Shown: positions 25,693-34,527 of the stretch, one piece after another
How the letters are laid out: the number at the start of each line of letters is the position of its first letter
How positions within the stretch are numbered: position 1 is the stretch's first letter
Assembly (NCBI RefSeq): GCF_001270265.1
Contig: NZ_LGAP01000019.1
Location: 62,001-126,000 of the forward strand
Source of the DNA: Ensifer adhaerens
Lineage (GTDB): Bacteria > Pseudomonadota > Alphaproteobacteria > Rhizobiales > Rhizobiaceae
Reading direction: 5' to 3'
Length of the DNA: 64,000 nt
Made by a program: the position numbers and the translations under genes
Notes under the pieces: model-generated
Databases searched by the model: none
Told to the model about the DNA's origin: nothing
What the model saw: the letters and a program-made list of their open reading frames with translations, nothing else

Positions 25693-28172
25693 TATTCCGC
25701 CGCGACGATCTTCTGGACCTCTGCCGAAGGAATGCGGCAGCTGACTTCTGTGCCTTCGCCCTCGCGGCTGCGGATCGATACGGTGCCGTGGTGGAGGCTG
25801 ACGAAGCTTTCGACGATCGAAAGGCCAAGGCCGGCGCCGCCGCGTTGGCCGTGGCTTTCGAAGCGGTTGAACACCGTATCGAGCACATCCTGGGGAATGC
25901 CCGGTCCACTGTCCGAAACGGAGAAGACGAAGTCTCCACCGTCGCGACGGCAGGTAAGCTCGATGACGCTACCGTCAGGAGCAAAGTTGGCGGCGTTGGT
26001 CAGAAGCTTGATGAAGATCTGCTTCAGCCGCTGCTGGTCGGCGACCATGCGTCCGAGGTTGTCCGGTGCCGCGACGCGCAGCGTGACACCGCCTTCAACC
26101 AGCCGGTCGGCCATCTGATGGGCGATGTCGTCGAGGAAATCGGTAAGATTGATCTCCGACATATCGAGCTCGACGATGCCGGCATCGACGGTCGCAAGGT
26201 CAAGAATGTCGTTGACGATGGTCAGAAGCAGCGACGAGGACGTGGCGATGTGGTCGACATATTCCGCCTGGCGGTCATTGAGGTCGCCGAAGGCAGGCGT
26301 CTTCAGAAGATCGGCAAAGCCGATGATGTTGGTGAGCGGCGAGCGCAGCTCATAGGATACGTGGTGGACGAAATCGTTCTTCAGCGCATCCGCCTTGCGC
26401 AGTGCATCGTTCTTCTCGGTCAGGGCCCGTTCGACCCGCACGCTGTCGGTGATGTTGACGAAGGTCAGCATCGTCTGGGCGTTCGGCAGCGGAATGACGG
26501 CGAAGTCGAGGATCAGGCCGGTTCTGAGTTCGAGAATGCCACGGCTCGAGGGCCGCTCGTCGTCGAAACTGGTGATGATATGGGCGAACCGTTTCCAGCC
26601 GTCCGGCTGGTCGTAGGACATGAGGCACGCCTGTTCGATCGCGCGGATATGGGTGCCCGGCTTCGCCTCGGTCTCGTTGATGCCCCAGATCGCGCGGAAG
26701 GCCGGATTGGAAAGCCGGATGCGACCATCAGGACCGAACACCGCAACGCCTTCGGCCAGATGGTCGATGGTCTCGCCCTGGACCTGAACCAGCGTGTTGT
26801 AGCGGGTTTCGAGATCGACTTTCTCGGTCAGGTTCTCGAACACCCAGGTGACGCCGCCCTGCGGCCGGGCCGTTGCGAACACCCGCAAGGTCTGGCCGTT
26901 CGGCAGGTGCCAGAGGTCGGATTGCGTATCGAGCGCCTGGTAGACGGAGAGCGCATTCGCCTTCCACTGTTTCCAGTTGAGCTGTTCGGGCAGCTGTCCG
27001 CCGGAGCGCAGGCGGTCGAGCACTTCGCCATTGTCAGGCTTGCGCTCGAGGAAGCCCATGTCCAGGTTCCAGAGGCGCTGGAAAGCCTGGTTGTAGAATT
27101 GCAGGCGCTGATTGCCGTCGAAGATGGCGACCGGCGTTGCGAGATGATCAAGCGTTTCCGCGTGGCTCTTGAGCGTGCGGTTAAGCTCTTCCCGCACCGC
27201 CTCGACGCCGGAGACGTCGATGGCAATGCCGGTCGTTCCGGCTGGCGTGCGGGCGTCGACGACATCGAGGAATGTGCGGTTGCCCCTGACGACGGTCGAA
27301 AGCTTGTCGCGGAACGGCGTGTCGAAGGTCGAGACGGCGCGGATCTTTTCGCGCGCAACCGTCGCCAACAATTCACGCCCCTCGGCGATGGCCGCAGCGA
27401 CGTTGGGTGCTTCCACCGCATCGGCATAGGCCTCATTGACCCATGTCAGCACGCCGTCGGTGCCGCGTTGCCAGACCGGCAGGTCGATCGCGTCGAGCAG
27501 GGTGCGGAAGGACATCAGCGAGTTGTTGAGTCGATCGCGCTCGAGTTTCAGCTCGGCGAGTTCAGCCCGCATGTTGTTGAGCGCGATGAAGCGCACGAAG
27601 GCGCGCCCGCCGGAGACGCGGCCCTGGGCCTCAAGAACCTCGTTGCGTTGCGTTTCGAGCACTAGATCGAAGCTGCGCGCTTGGGTGCGCAGGGCGTCGA
27701 TCGCCTTTTCGAGTTCGCTGGCGGAATTTCCCTTGATCCAGCGTCCGAACGCCAGGAATTCGCGATCGTCCGCCGGCGCCCCGGTTTCGACCGGCAACTG
27801 GCCGAGCAGTTCGGCCCGCTCGGCCAACCCGTCCCAGATGACGATGCGGCGGTTCTTGTCGGCAATGAGCGCCTGGAAGCGCGAGAGGCGTTGATTGGCG
27901 TCGGACAGGTCGGTCCGCAGCTCGCGGTTTTCGGCCTCGATATTGCCGCGCTGGCGGATCAGCCAGATTGCCGAGATCATCGCTGCGGAAACGACGCCGA
28001 TGAGGACGGAGAAGGTGATGACTTCCGACGAGCCGAAGATGTTCGCCTTCTGCGCCGAGACCTGGGCGACCGCATCCGTTGCGGCGAAAAGCGCCGTGCA
28101 GGCCATCAGGCGGCGCAGGAGTACCGGGCCCCTGCGGCGAGCGCCCGATGAGGTTTCTTGTGCTGTCGTCAT
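25692..28172 (-). CDS. divL: DivL-like PAS sensor pseudokinase with Tyr in the H-box
   Basis: About 826 residues from ATG 28172 (MTTAQETSSG); longer in-frame starts exist but add a poor leader. It has a hydrophobic segment at ~17-35, a membrane helix at ~51-72, a coiled stretch, several PAS domains (for example [18 protein letters not shown]), then HisKA and HATPase domains. The phospho-acceptor site reads HHVSYELRSPL: Tyr607 replaces the usual His. The ATP-binding boxes DSGPGIP and GAGLGLSIVE are intact. DivL of Caulobacter has the same Tyr substitution and controls CckA-CtrA, so this is its probable orthologue. It heads a compact operon with tsaE-amgK, murU and addBA. Confidence 0.85.
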   Translation of the reverse strand: MTTAQETSSGARRRGPVLLRRLMACTALFAATDAVAQVSAQKANIFGSSEVITFSVLIGVVSAAMISAIWLIRQRGNIEAENRELRTDLSDANQRLSRFQALIADKNRRIVIWDGLAERAELLGQLPVETGAPADDREFLAFGRWIKGNSASELEKAIDALRTQARSFDLVLETQRNEVLEAQGRVSGGRAFVRFIALNNMRAELAELKLERDRLNNSLMSFRTLLDAIDLPVWQRGTDGVLTWVNEAYADAVEAPNVAAAIAEGRELLATVAREKIRAVSTFDTPFRDKLSTVVRGNRTFLDVVDARTPAGTTGIAIDVSGVEAVREELNRTLKSHAETLDHLATPVAIFDGNQRLQFYNQAFQRLWNLDMGFLERKPDNGEVLDRLRSGGQLPEQLNWKQWKANALSVYQALDTQSDLWHLPNGQTLRVFATARPQGGVTWVFENLTEKVDLETRYNTLVQVQGETIDHLAEGVAVFGPDGRIRLSNPAFRAIWGINETEAKPGTHIRAIEQACLMSYDQPDGWKRFAHIITSFDDERPSSRGILELRTGLILDFAVIPLPNAQTMLTFVNITDSVRVERALTEKNDALRKADALKNDFVHHVSYELRSPLTNIIGFADLLKTPAFGDLNDRQAEYVDHIATSSSLLLTIVNDILDLATVDAGIVELDMSEINLTDFLDDIAHQMADRLVEGGVTLRVAAPDNLGRMVADQQRLKQIFIKLLTNAANFAPDGSVIELTCRRDGGDFVFSVSDSGPGIPQDVLDTVFNRFESHGQRGGAGLGLSIVESFVSLHHGTVSIRSREGEGTEVSCRIPSAEVQKIVAAE

Positions 28173-28408
28173 GGCGCTGCCGTCCCCATCTGCCCGAAGG
28201 GTGCTGCCGGCCCTGTAGTGCCATGCGCAGTTCCGGCGATCCCCTGAAGGGTTCGCGTCAGTTCTGATTGCATCCCCGGTCTGTCTCCGTCTGTTTGCCG
28301 CTTGCCGACAAGACATCCCACTCGCAATGCCCGAAGGTCCGCACCGGCATCACGAATCAATGGGTTAGAGCATACTTCGTTGACGAATCGCCGGGAAGGG
28401 AGCCGCCC

Positions 28409-28446
28409 AAAAAAGAGGCCGCGCTCTCTTGTCAAGAACGCGGCCA
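28409..28446 (-). terminator. Terminator after ahcY
   Basis: Arms GGCCGCG (28417-28423) and CGCGGCC (28439-28445) close a 15-base loop, and the minus-strand transcript then runs into six U (A run at 28409-28414). It separates ahcY from the divL operon, implying divL has its own promoter in 28173-28408. I see nothing else certain in that 303-base gap. Confidence 0.7.
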
Positions 28447-28475
28447 CAACATGTTGTGGATTGCCCGGGTAACGA

Positions 28476-29876
28476 TTAGTACCGGTAGTGTTCCGCCTTG
28501 AACGGACCCTGCTGGCCGACGCCGATATAGTCCGCCTGTTCCTGCGACAGTTCGGAGAGCTTGGCGCCGAGCTTGTTCAGGTGCAGGCGAGCGACCTTCT
28601 CGTCGAGCGCCTTCGGCAGAACGTAGACTTCGTTCTTGTAGTTCTCACCCTTGGTGAAGAGCTCGATCTGGGCCAGCACCTGGTTGGAGAACGAAGCGGA
28701 CATCACGAAGGACGGGTGACCGGTGGCGTTGCCGAGGTTGAGCAGACGGCCTTCCGACAGCAGGATCATGCGGTTGCCCTTCGGGAACTCGATCATGTCG
28801 ACCTGCGGCTTGATGTTCGTCCACTTCAGGTTACGCAGCGCGGAAACCTGAATTTCGTTGTCGAAGTGGCCGATATTGCCGACGATCGCCATGTCCTTCA
28901 TCTCGCGCATGTGGTCCATGCGGATGACGTCCTTGTTGCCGGTCGTGGTGATGAAGATGTCGGCAGACGAAACAACGTCTTCGAGCTGGACGACTTCGAA
29001 ACCGTCCATGGCGGCCTGCAGGGCGCAGATCGGGTCGACTTCCGTGACCTTGACGCGGGCGCCAGCGCCGCTGAGCGAGGCGGCCGAACCCTTGCCGACG
29101 TCGCCGTAACCGCAGACGACGGCAACCTTGCCGGCCATCATCACGTCGGTGCCGCGGCGGATGCCGTCAACCAGCGATTCCTTGCAGCCGTACTTGTTGT
29201 CGAACTTCGACTTGGTGACGGAATCATTGACGTTGATTGCCGGGAAGGGCAGCAGACCCTTGGCCTGGAGCTGGTACAGGCGGTTGACGCCTGTCGTGGT
29301 CTCTTCGGTCACGCCCTTTATCGCGTCGCGCTGCTTGGTGAACCAGCCCGGCGAAGCCTGGAGGCGCTTCTTGATCTGCGCGAACAGGATCTCTTCTTCT
29401 TCCGAACCCGGATTGGAGAGAACGTCTTCGCCAGCTTCGGCACGGGCGCCGAGCAGGATGTACATGGTCGCGTCGCCACCATCGTCCAGGATCATGTTCG
29501 AGACGCCGCCGTCGGCCCACTGGAAGATCTTGTCGGTGTAGGTCCAGTATTCTTCAAGCGTTTCGCCCTTGACGGCGAAGACCGGGATGCCGCTGGCAGC
29601 GATGGCCGCAGCTGCATGGTCCTGGGTCGAGAAGATGTTGCACGAGGCCCAACGGATGTCGGCGCCCAGAACTGCCAGCGTCTCGATCAGCACGGCGGTC
29701 TGGATGGTCATGTGCAGCGAACCGGTGATCCGGGCGCCCTTCAGCGGCTTGGATGCGCCAAACTCTTCGCGGCAGGCCATCAGACCCGGCATTTCCGTTT
29801 CGGCGATCGTAATTTCCTTGCGTCCGAAATCGGCAAGACCGATGTCGGCGACGATGTAATCCAGAGTGGTGGTCAT
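28476..29876 (-). CDS. ahcY: S-adenosylhomocysteine hydrolase
   Basis: A 466-residue NAD-dependent enzyme splitting S-adenosylhomocysteine into adenosine and homocysteine, keeping the methylation cycle running. The NAD-binding motif [12 protein letters not shown] is clear and the C-terminus ends in KAEHYRY as is usual. ATG 29876 has CTGGAGAAT upstream; a longer in-frame start at 29957 adds 27 non-conserved residues. A strong palindrome at 30009-30030 probably controls it, and a terminator follows. Confidence 0.96.
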   Translation of the reverse strand: MTTTLDYIVADIGLADFGRKEITIAETEMPGLMACREEFGASKPLKGARITGSLHMTIQTAVLIETLAVLGADIRWASCNIFSTQDHAAAAIAASGIPVFAVKGETLEEYWTYTDKIFQWADGGVSNMILDDGGDATMYILLGARAEAGEDVLSNPGSEEEEILFAQIKKRLQASPGWFTKQRDAIKGVTEETTTGVNRLYQLQAKGLLPFPAINVNDSVTKSKFDNKYGCKESLVDGIRRGTDVMMAGKVAVVCGYGDVGKGSAASLSGAGARVKVTEVDPICALQAAMDGFEVVQLEDVVSSADIFITTTGNKDVIRMDHMREMKDMAIVGNIGHFDNEIQVSALRNLKWTNIKPQVDMIEFPKGNRMILLSEGRLLNLGNATGHPSFVMSASFSNQVLAQIELFTKGENYKNEVYVLPKALDEKVARLHLNKLGAKLSELSQEQADYIGVGQQGPFKAEHYRY

Positions 29877-30008
29877 GAAATTCTCCAGGCTAATCTCTTC
29901 AAGCCGCTCTGGCCTCTGGCCATCTGGCGGCACGACAATGCCTCCCGCGCATACCATCGCGGTGAGAGTGCGATCGATCTATCAGGATTTCTGGGGCAGA
30001 GCAACCTC

Positions 30009-30030
30009 GATATAAAGAAGTCTTTATATC
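30009..30030. promoter_or_regulatory. Operator-like palindrome upstream of ahcY
   Basis: Ten-base arms GATATAAAGA (30009-30018) and TCTTTATATC (30021-30030) are perfectly complementary around a two-base centre, with a further TTTATATT half-site just beyond. It lies 133 bases upstream of ahcY. ArsR-family SahR regulators are known to control ahcY and methionine-cycle genes through AT-rich palindromes, so a SahR operator is the best guess. The regulator gene is not in the window. Confidence 0.55.
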
Positions 30031-30043
30031 TTTATATTGTCGG

Positions 30044-30334
30044 TTACATTTCTTCGCCGAACTTGTCGCGCACCAGTGCGTCGAGCGCATTCAGCGCTTC
30101 TTCGGCCTGCGCACCGCTGGCGGTGACGCAAACGCTGGAGCCGGTGCTGGCGGCCAGCATCATCAGGCCCATGATCGAGGTTCCCCCGACAGTGCTGCCG
30201 TCCTTCGACACCGTGATTTCGGCGTCATAGGCCTCGACCGTTTGGACGAACTTCGCCGAAGCACGGGCATGGAGCCCGCGTTTGTTGACGATGAGAAGTT
30301 CGCGCGTCAGGGACATGTCGGGGCGATGGTCCAT
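30044..30334 (-). CDS. HPr-family phosphocarrier protein
   Basis: A 96-residue (or 90 if started at 30316) HPr-like protein. The active His lies in NKRGLHARAS and the regulatory serine region reads GGTSIMGLMMLA, the site modified by HPr kinase. The first ATG overlaps the stop of the EIIA gene by one base (TAATG), favouring it through coupling. With no sugar-specific EIIB/C here, it belongs to a regulatory, not transporting, phosphotransfer chain. Confidence 0.93.
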   Translation of the reverse strand: MDHRPDMSLTRELLIVNKRGLHARASAKFVQTVEAYDAEITVSKDGSTVGGTSIMGLMMLAASTGSSVCVTASGAQAEEALNALDALVRDKFGEEM

Positions 30335-30735
30335 TATTTTCCACTCAGGACGCGGCTGGCGACGTTGATGTATTTGCGTCCCGCCTCGGAAGCCTCGAGC
30401 AGAGCCTTGTCCATATCGCTTTCGCCACGCACGCCGGCGAGCTTGATCAACATCGGCAGGTTGACGCCGGCGATGACTTCGACGGTGCCGCTGCGCATGA
30501 CCGAGATCGCGAGATTGGAGGGCGTGCCGCCGAACATGTCGGTGAGAATAATGACGCCGTGGCCCTCGTCGACATTGGTCACGGCGTCGAGGATATCCTG
30601 CCGACGCTGATCCATGTCGTCCTCGGGGCCGATGCAAACGGTCTCGATAGCTTTTTGCGGACCGACAACATGCTCGAGCGCATGTCGAAATTCCTCAGCC
30701 AGCTTGCCATGGGTGACAAGCACAAGTCCGATCAT
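30334..30735 (-). CDS. manX: PTS EIIA component, mannose family (regulatory)
   Basis: A 133-residue EIIA-Man protein. The phosphorylated His9 sits in LVLVTHGKLAEEF and the family motif TDMFGGTPSN is present. It lacks the linked EIIB domain and there are no EIIC/D permeases nearby, so it likely receives phosphate from HPr for regulation. It is between the HPr and HPr-kinase genes, a standard arrangement in Rhizobiales. Confidence 0.93.
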   Translation of the reverse strand: MIGLVLVTHGKLAEEFRHALEHVVGPQKAIETVCIGPEDDMDQRRQDILDAVTNVDEGHGVIILTDMFGGTPSNLAISVMRSGTVEVIAGVNLPMLIKLAGVRGESDMDKALLEASEAGRKYINVASRVLSGK

Positions 30736-30891
30736 GGGTATCTTTTCTCCGACTGCACGCGCAATTCACTGATGGTCAGATATCGCAATGCAGCAATTTC
30801 GTCCACCTGTTGGGGCGGCCATCTTGGCAAGGAAAAGGCGAAGTGCAAGCCAAAAATGCCGAAAAACCAGCCCCGTTGCCTGCAACTATAG

Positions 30892-31350
30892 CTAAAATCC
30901 TAATTTTTCGGGTAGCAGTGCACGCAGAGCAGCAAGCATATGCACACCGTTTTCAATGGGAACGCGAACAATTGGCAGGCCACCACCGAAGGGTAGGGGA
31001 AGTTCCTCGTTTTCCGGCGGCATGCGCGGGTCGTATGGCGCGCCGACGGGCAGGACTGCCCAATCCATAACCGCCGCCGGTACGGTCTCGAGCTTGGCAA
31101 TGCCGGCGCCGCGGATCTCGATCAGGCCCTCGATCGATGCGGGGCAACGGGCGATGATCCGGCCTTGCTCCATGGAAAGGTCGACGCGATCGTCGGCGAT
31201 CAGTGCCGCAAAGTGCCCCATCTGGCGTGCCGCCGAAATGCAGGCGAGCGCGAGCCTCGATTTGCCGATGCCGGAAGGCCCGATTACCAGGAAGCCGGTC
31301 GTCCCGAGGACCATTGCCGTGCCGTGAATGTTGTGCGTGGGCGGCGTCAC
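30892..31350 (-). CDS. hprK: Short HPr kinase/phosphorylase
   Basis: A 152-residue protein containing only the C-terminal catalytic domain of HPr kinase, with Walker A VIGPSGIGKSRLAL and the LIEIRGAGI signature. Gram-positive HprK is about 310 residues; the short form is normal in alphaproteobacteria. The start GTG overlaps the chvG stop by four bases, tying HPr phosphorylation to the ChvG-ChvI signalling genes. A 156-base gap separates it from manX. Confidence 0.92.
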   Translation of the reverse strand: MTPPTHNIHGTAMVLGTTGFLVIGPSGIGKSRLALACISAARQMGHFAALIADDRVDLSMEQGRIIARCPASIEGLIEIRGAGIAKLETVPAAVMDWAVLPVGAPYDPRMPPENEELPLPFGGGLPIVRVPIENGVHMLAALRALLPEKLGF

Positions 31351-33134
31351 GCGTGCGGCTCGGCGGGCAGGGACAGGACGAAGCGGGCGCCGACGATCTG
31401 CCGATCCGGCCCCATGATGTTCTCGGCCTTCAGCGTACCGCCATGCGCTTCGGCAATCTGCCGGGAGATCGACAGGCCGAGGCCGGAGTTCTGGCCGAAG
31501 TCTTCGCCTTCCGGCCTGTCCGTGTAGAAGCGCTCGAAGATCCGGTCGATGTCTTCCGCCTGGATGCCGGGACCGTTGTCCTCGACATAGACGAGGCAGC
31601 GCGACCGGGAGCGGGTGAGGCGCACGACGATGCGGCCGCCCTGTTCGGGCACGAAGGAGCGGGCGTTTTCGATCAGGTTGGTGATGATCTGACCGATGCG
31701 CAGTTCGTAACCGTTGATGGCGAAACGCGCCTTGGGGCTGTCCTTGCGGTCGATGACGAAATCGAGCAGCACCGGCTTCTTCTTGCTGCGGATCTGGCGC
31801 GAGATATCGACGAGATCGCCGAGCAGCCTTTCGAGGTCGACCACCTTGGCATCGCTGCGCGCCAGTTCCGCGTCGAGGCGCGAGGCGTCGGAGATGTCGC
31901 TGATCAGGCGGTCGAGACGGCGGACGTCGTGCTGGATGACGTCCATCAGCCGCTTTTTCGATTCGTCGGTGCGGGCAAGCGGCAGGGTTTCGACCGCGCT
32001 GCGCAGCGAGGTCAGCGGATTCTTCAGCTCATGGCTGACGTCGGCGGCAAAATTCTCGATCGCCGCGATCCGGTCGTAGAGTGCGGTCGTCATCTCGCGC
32101 AGCGCGACCGACAGATTGCCGATTTCGTCCTGACGCGACGAGAAGTCCGGGATTTCTTCTCGCTCCTTGGCGCCGCCACGGCGCACCCGGATGGCGGCGG
32201 CCGAGAGGCGCCGCAGTGGGTTGGCGATCGTCGACGACAGGAGCAGTGACAGAATGACGTTGACGAGCGCGGCCACCCCGAACACGCGGATAATGGCGAG
32301 GCGCTCGGCATGCACGATCTTGTCGATGTCGCCGGCCTGGGTGGACAAGAGCAATACGCCGAGAACGGCGCGGGACCGCTGAACCGGCACGGCGACCGAG
32401 ACGATGAGCTCGCCTTTCTCGGTCACGCGGCGCACCGCACCGCGCACCCCGGTCAGCGCGTTCATTACTTCCGGATAGATCGAGCCGTTGCCGCCCGGCG
32501 GTTCCTTGTAGAGCGGCAGGTCGCCCGACTGCAGCAAGCGGTTGATCCAGCTGCCGAACTTTTCCTCGATACCGGAGGCTTCGGGATCGACGGGCGGCAG
32601 GTCGAAGCGCAGCACCTGGCCGCCGCTGTAGAGGTGGCGTGAATCGAGCAGCAGATCCGCATCGGCGTCGAACAGGCGGGCGCGGGTGCGGGTCGGCGAG
32701 ATCAGCCGCCTGAGGACCGGGGCAACCCGTTCCTGGATGATCGGAAAATCAAGGTCTTCGTCGCTCGGCAGCGGCGTGATGCTCTGGCCGGCCTGCAGCT
32801 CCAGCAATTTTTCAGGATCGATGGTGATCGAATTGGTGTCGACGGAGGCAGAAGCCGAAATGGCGCCGGCGATGATTTCGCCCTGGGTCAGCAGGCTTTC
32901 GACACGCGCGTCGATCAGGCCTTCGCGGAACTGGTTGAGATACATGATCCCGCCGACCAGGACCACGAGCGCGACGAGGTTGAAGAAGACGATTCGTCGC
33001 GTCAGGCTCGAAAAGACGGCGTTGCCGAACAGGCGGCGAATCAGCGTGAAGGAATAGGCCCAGCGCCGCTGGCCGTTGCGGGCCGATGCCCGTCCGTCAA
33101 GTTCATCGACATCGCCTTGCAAGACTTCCACCAA
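31347..33134 (-). CDS. chvG: ChvG (ExoS) sensor histidine kinase
   Basis: About 595 residues. Two membrane helices (RRIVFFNLVALVVLVGGIMY and one near VAALVNVILSLLLSS) flank a large periplasmic sensor domain. HAMP, HisKA (DVSHELKNPLTS, phospho-His ~368) and HATPase (EDNGPGI, GLGLSIS) domains follow. It senses acidity/envelope signals during plant contact and phosphorylates ChvI. The start is uncertain: a TTG at 33134 has AGGAG nine bases upstream, while GTG 33188 would add 18 residues. Its stop overlaps hprK. Confidence 0.92.
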   Translation of the reverse strand: MVEVLQGDVDELDGRASARNGQRRWAYSFTLIRRLFGNAVFSSLTRRIVFFNLVALVVLVGGIMYLNQFREGLIDARVESLLTQGEIIAGAISASASVDTNSITIDPEKLLELQAGQSITPLPSDEDLDFPIIQERVAPVLRRLISPTRTRARLFDADADLLLDSRHLYSGGQVLRFDLPPVDPEASGIEEKFGSWINRLLQSGDLPLYKEPPGGNGSIYPEVMNALTGVRGAVRRVTEKGELIVSVAVPVQRSRAVLGVLLLSTQAGDIDKIVHAERLAIIRVFGVAALVNVILSLLLSSTIANPLRRLSAAAIRVRRGGAKEREEIPDFSSRQDEIGNLSVALREMTTALYDRIAAIENFAADVSHELKNPLTSLRSAVETLPLARTDESKKRLMDVIQHDVRRLDRLISDISDASRLDAELARSDAKVVDLERLLGDLVDISRQIRSKKKPVLLDFVIDRKDSPKARFAINGYELRIGQIITNLIENARSFVPEQGGRIVVRLTRSRSRCLVYVEDNGPGIQAEDIDRIFERFYTDRPEGEDFGQNSGLGLSISRQIAEAHGGTLKAENIMGPDRQIVGARFVLSLPAEPHA

Positions 33135-33347
33135 GTCTTTCCGCTCCTGCAGCGGATCACCCCCGCCGTATCTTCTGTTTGCGAACACGCGTTACCCGTA
33201 TGCCGGGTTTCGCAGGTCCGCCGATGTTCATTTTTCTGGTCTTCGGTCGCGTGGATCGGGTGCCACCGGCCAAGCCAAGAGGCGGGTCGAAGCCTGCCCG
33301 CCATCGCATCGGTTCTGAATGCTCCACAAACGACGCGATGGCAAGTC

Positions 33348-33455
33348 CTACAGCGCCGCGCGTCAAATATGACGCGCAAAGGACGCTGTAGCACTTTGAA
33401 ACTGCTGCATGATTTTCTCCTTAAATCGAATCCGATTTAAGGAATTATGCAGTAG
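33348..33455. repeat. Structured intergenic repeat, copy 1 (between chvI and chvG)
   Basis: About 108 bases with nested hairpins: an outer CTACAGCG/CGCTGTAG stem enclosing GCGCGTC/GACGCGC, then a CTTAAATCG/CGATTTAAG hairpin inside CTGCAT...ATGCAG. A second copy at 58924-59028 is highly similar, and a fragment is at 9989-10008. It fills much of the 335-base chvI-chvG gap and ends 14 bases after the chvI stop, so it may act as a terminator or RNA-processing signal. The remainder of the gap shows no gene. Confidence 0.8.
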
Positions 33456-33469
33456 AGGCCCCGATCGCC

Positions 33470-34198
33470 TCAGGCCATCTCGCGAAAGCGGTAGCCGACG
33501 CCGTAGAGCGTCTCGATCATGTCGAAGTCGTTGTCGACCATCTTGAACTTCTTGCGCAGCCGCTTGATGTGGCTGTCGATGGTGCGATCGTCGACGTAGA
33601 CCTGCTCGTCATAGGCCGCGTCCATCAGGGCATCGCGGCTCTTCACCACGCCAGGGCGCTGGGCGAGGGAGTGAAGAATGAGAAACTCGGTGACCGTCAG
33701 GGTTACCGGCTCGTTCTTCCAGGTGCAGGTGTGGCGCTCCTGGTCCATGATCAGCTGCCCGCGCTCCAGCGAGCGCGAGGGCGTGTCGGAGGTCTTGGGT
33801 GTTCCGGCGGTGCCGCCGGCTGCCGCCGCCTCGCGGTTGGCCGCCCGGCGCAGGATCGCCTTGACGCGCTCGACCAGCAGGCGCTGGGAGAACGGCTTGG
33901 TGATGAAATCGTCGGCCCCCATCTTCAGCCCGAAGAGCTCGTCGATCTCCTCGTCCTTCGACGTCAGGAAGATCACCGGCAGATCCGACTTCTGACGCAG
34001 GCGCCGCAACAGCTCCATGCCGTCCATGCGCGGCATCTTGATGTCGAAGATCGCAAGCTGCGGCGGCCGGGCCAACAGGCCTTCGAGCGCGGAGGCGCCG
34101 TCCGTATAGGTCTCGACCTTATAGCCTTCAGCTTCAAGGGCGATGGATACGGACGTCAGGATATTCCGGTCATCATCGACAAGCGCGATGGTCTGCAT
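33470..34198 (-). CDS. chvI: ChvI response regulator
   Basis: A 242-residue OmpR-family regulator. The receiver domain has the acidic pocket VDDD (7-10), phospho-Asp52 in [10 protein letters not shown] and Lys in ITKPF. The C-terminal winged helix includes [20 protein letters not shown] 34198 ([10 protein letters not shown]) is preferred over earlier starts at 34216 or 34267, with ACGGAG upstream. Phosphorylated by ChvG, it controls exopolysaccharide, motility and virulence or symbiosis genes in relatives. It is divergent from pckA. Confidence 0.95.
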   Translation of the reverse strand: MQTIALVDDDRNILTSVSIALEAEGYKVETYTDGASALEGLLARPPQLAIFDIKMPRMDGMELLRRLRQKSDLPVIFLTSKDEEIDELFGLKMGADDFITKPFSQRLLVERVKAILRRAANREAAAAGGTAGTPKTSDTPSRSLERGQLIMDQERHTCTWKNEPVTLTVTEFLILHSLAQRPGVVKSRDALMDAAYDEQVYVDDRTIDSHIKRLRKKFKMVDNDFDMIETLYGVGYRFREMA

Positions 34199-34403
34199 CG
34201 TGTTCAACTCCGTCATTTGAGGCCGATCGCCGGTTTCGTCTGCGAATCCGCGGCAACCGCGAGTCACGGGTGCGTTACTTGAGTATAAAGGTGGAACAAA
34301 TTGTGGCGAAGCCCAAAAAGCGCTCGAGCGTACACTCCGTCGCTCAGAGGCAGATATGGCGCAGGGAACTCGGATTCAACCGATTAAAAAAACGATAATT
34401 TTC

Positions 34404-34417
34404 TTTAAATCGATTAA
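34404..34417. promoter_or_regulatory. LacI-type operator candidate before pckA
   Basis: TTTAAATCGATTAA has a central CG and AT-rich partly symmetric arms, as LacI-family operators do. It lies 110 bases upstream of pckA in the 329-base divergent chvI-pckA region, which is otherwise AT-rich and presumably holds both promoters. In Sinorhizobium, pckA is controlled by the LacI-family regulator PckR, so this is a candidate site; the match is by appearance only. Confidence 0.4.
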
Positions 34418-34527
34418 TATACTGAAATCATTATTCTTTTTTTGACGTCGCCTTGTTTTTGAGCGAGCATGCAAGTATGTTCCGGCCAAATTCAACGCCA
34501 ATGGCCAAACACGAAGGAAGCTTGACC

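Noticed and set aside
28447-28458. ACAACATGTTGT palindrome after ahcY
   Set aside because: Short perfect palindromes of 12 bases occur by chance; nothing around it suggests a regulatory site.
33134-33188. GTG start at 33188 for chvG
   Set aside because: The added residues are not typical of ChvG/ExoS and the TTG at 33134 has a better-spaced ribosome binding site, although this remains uncertain.
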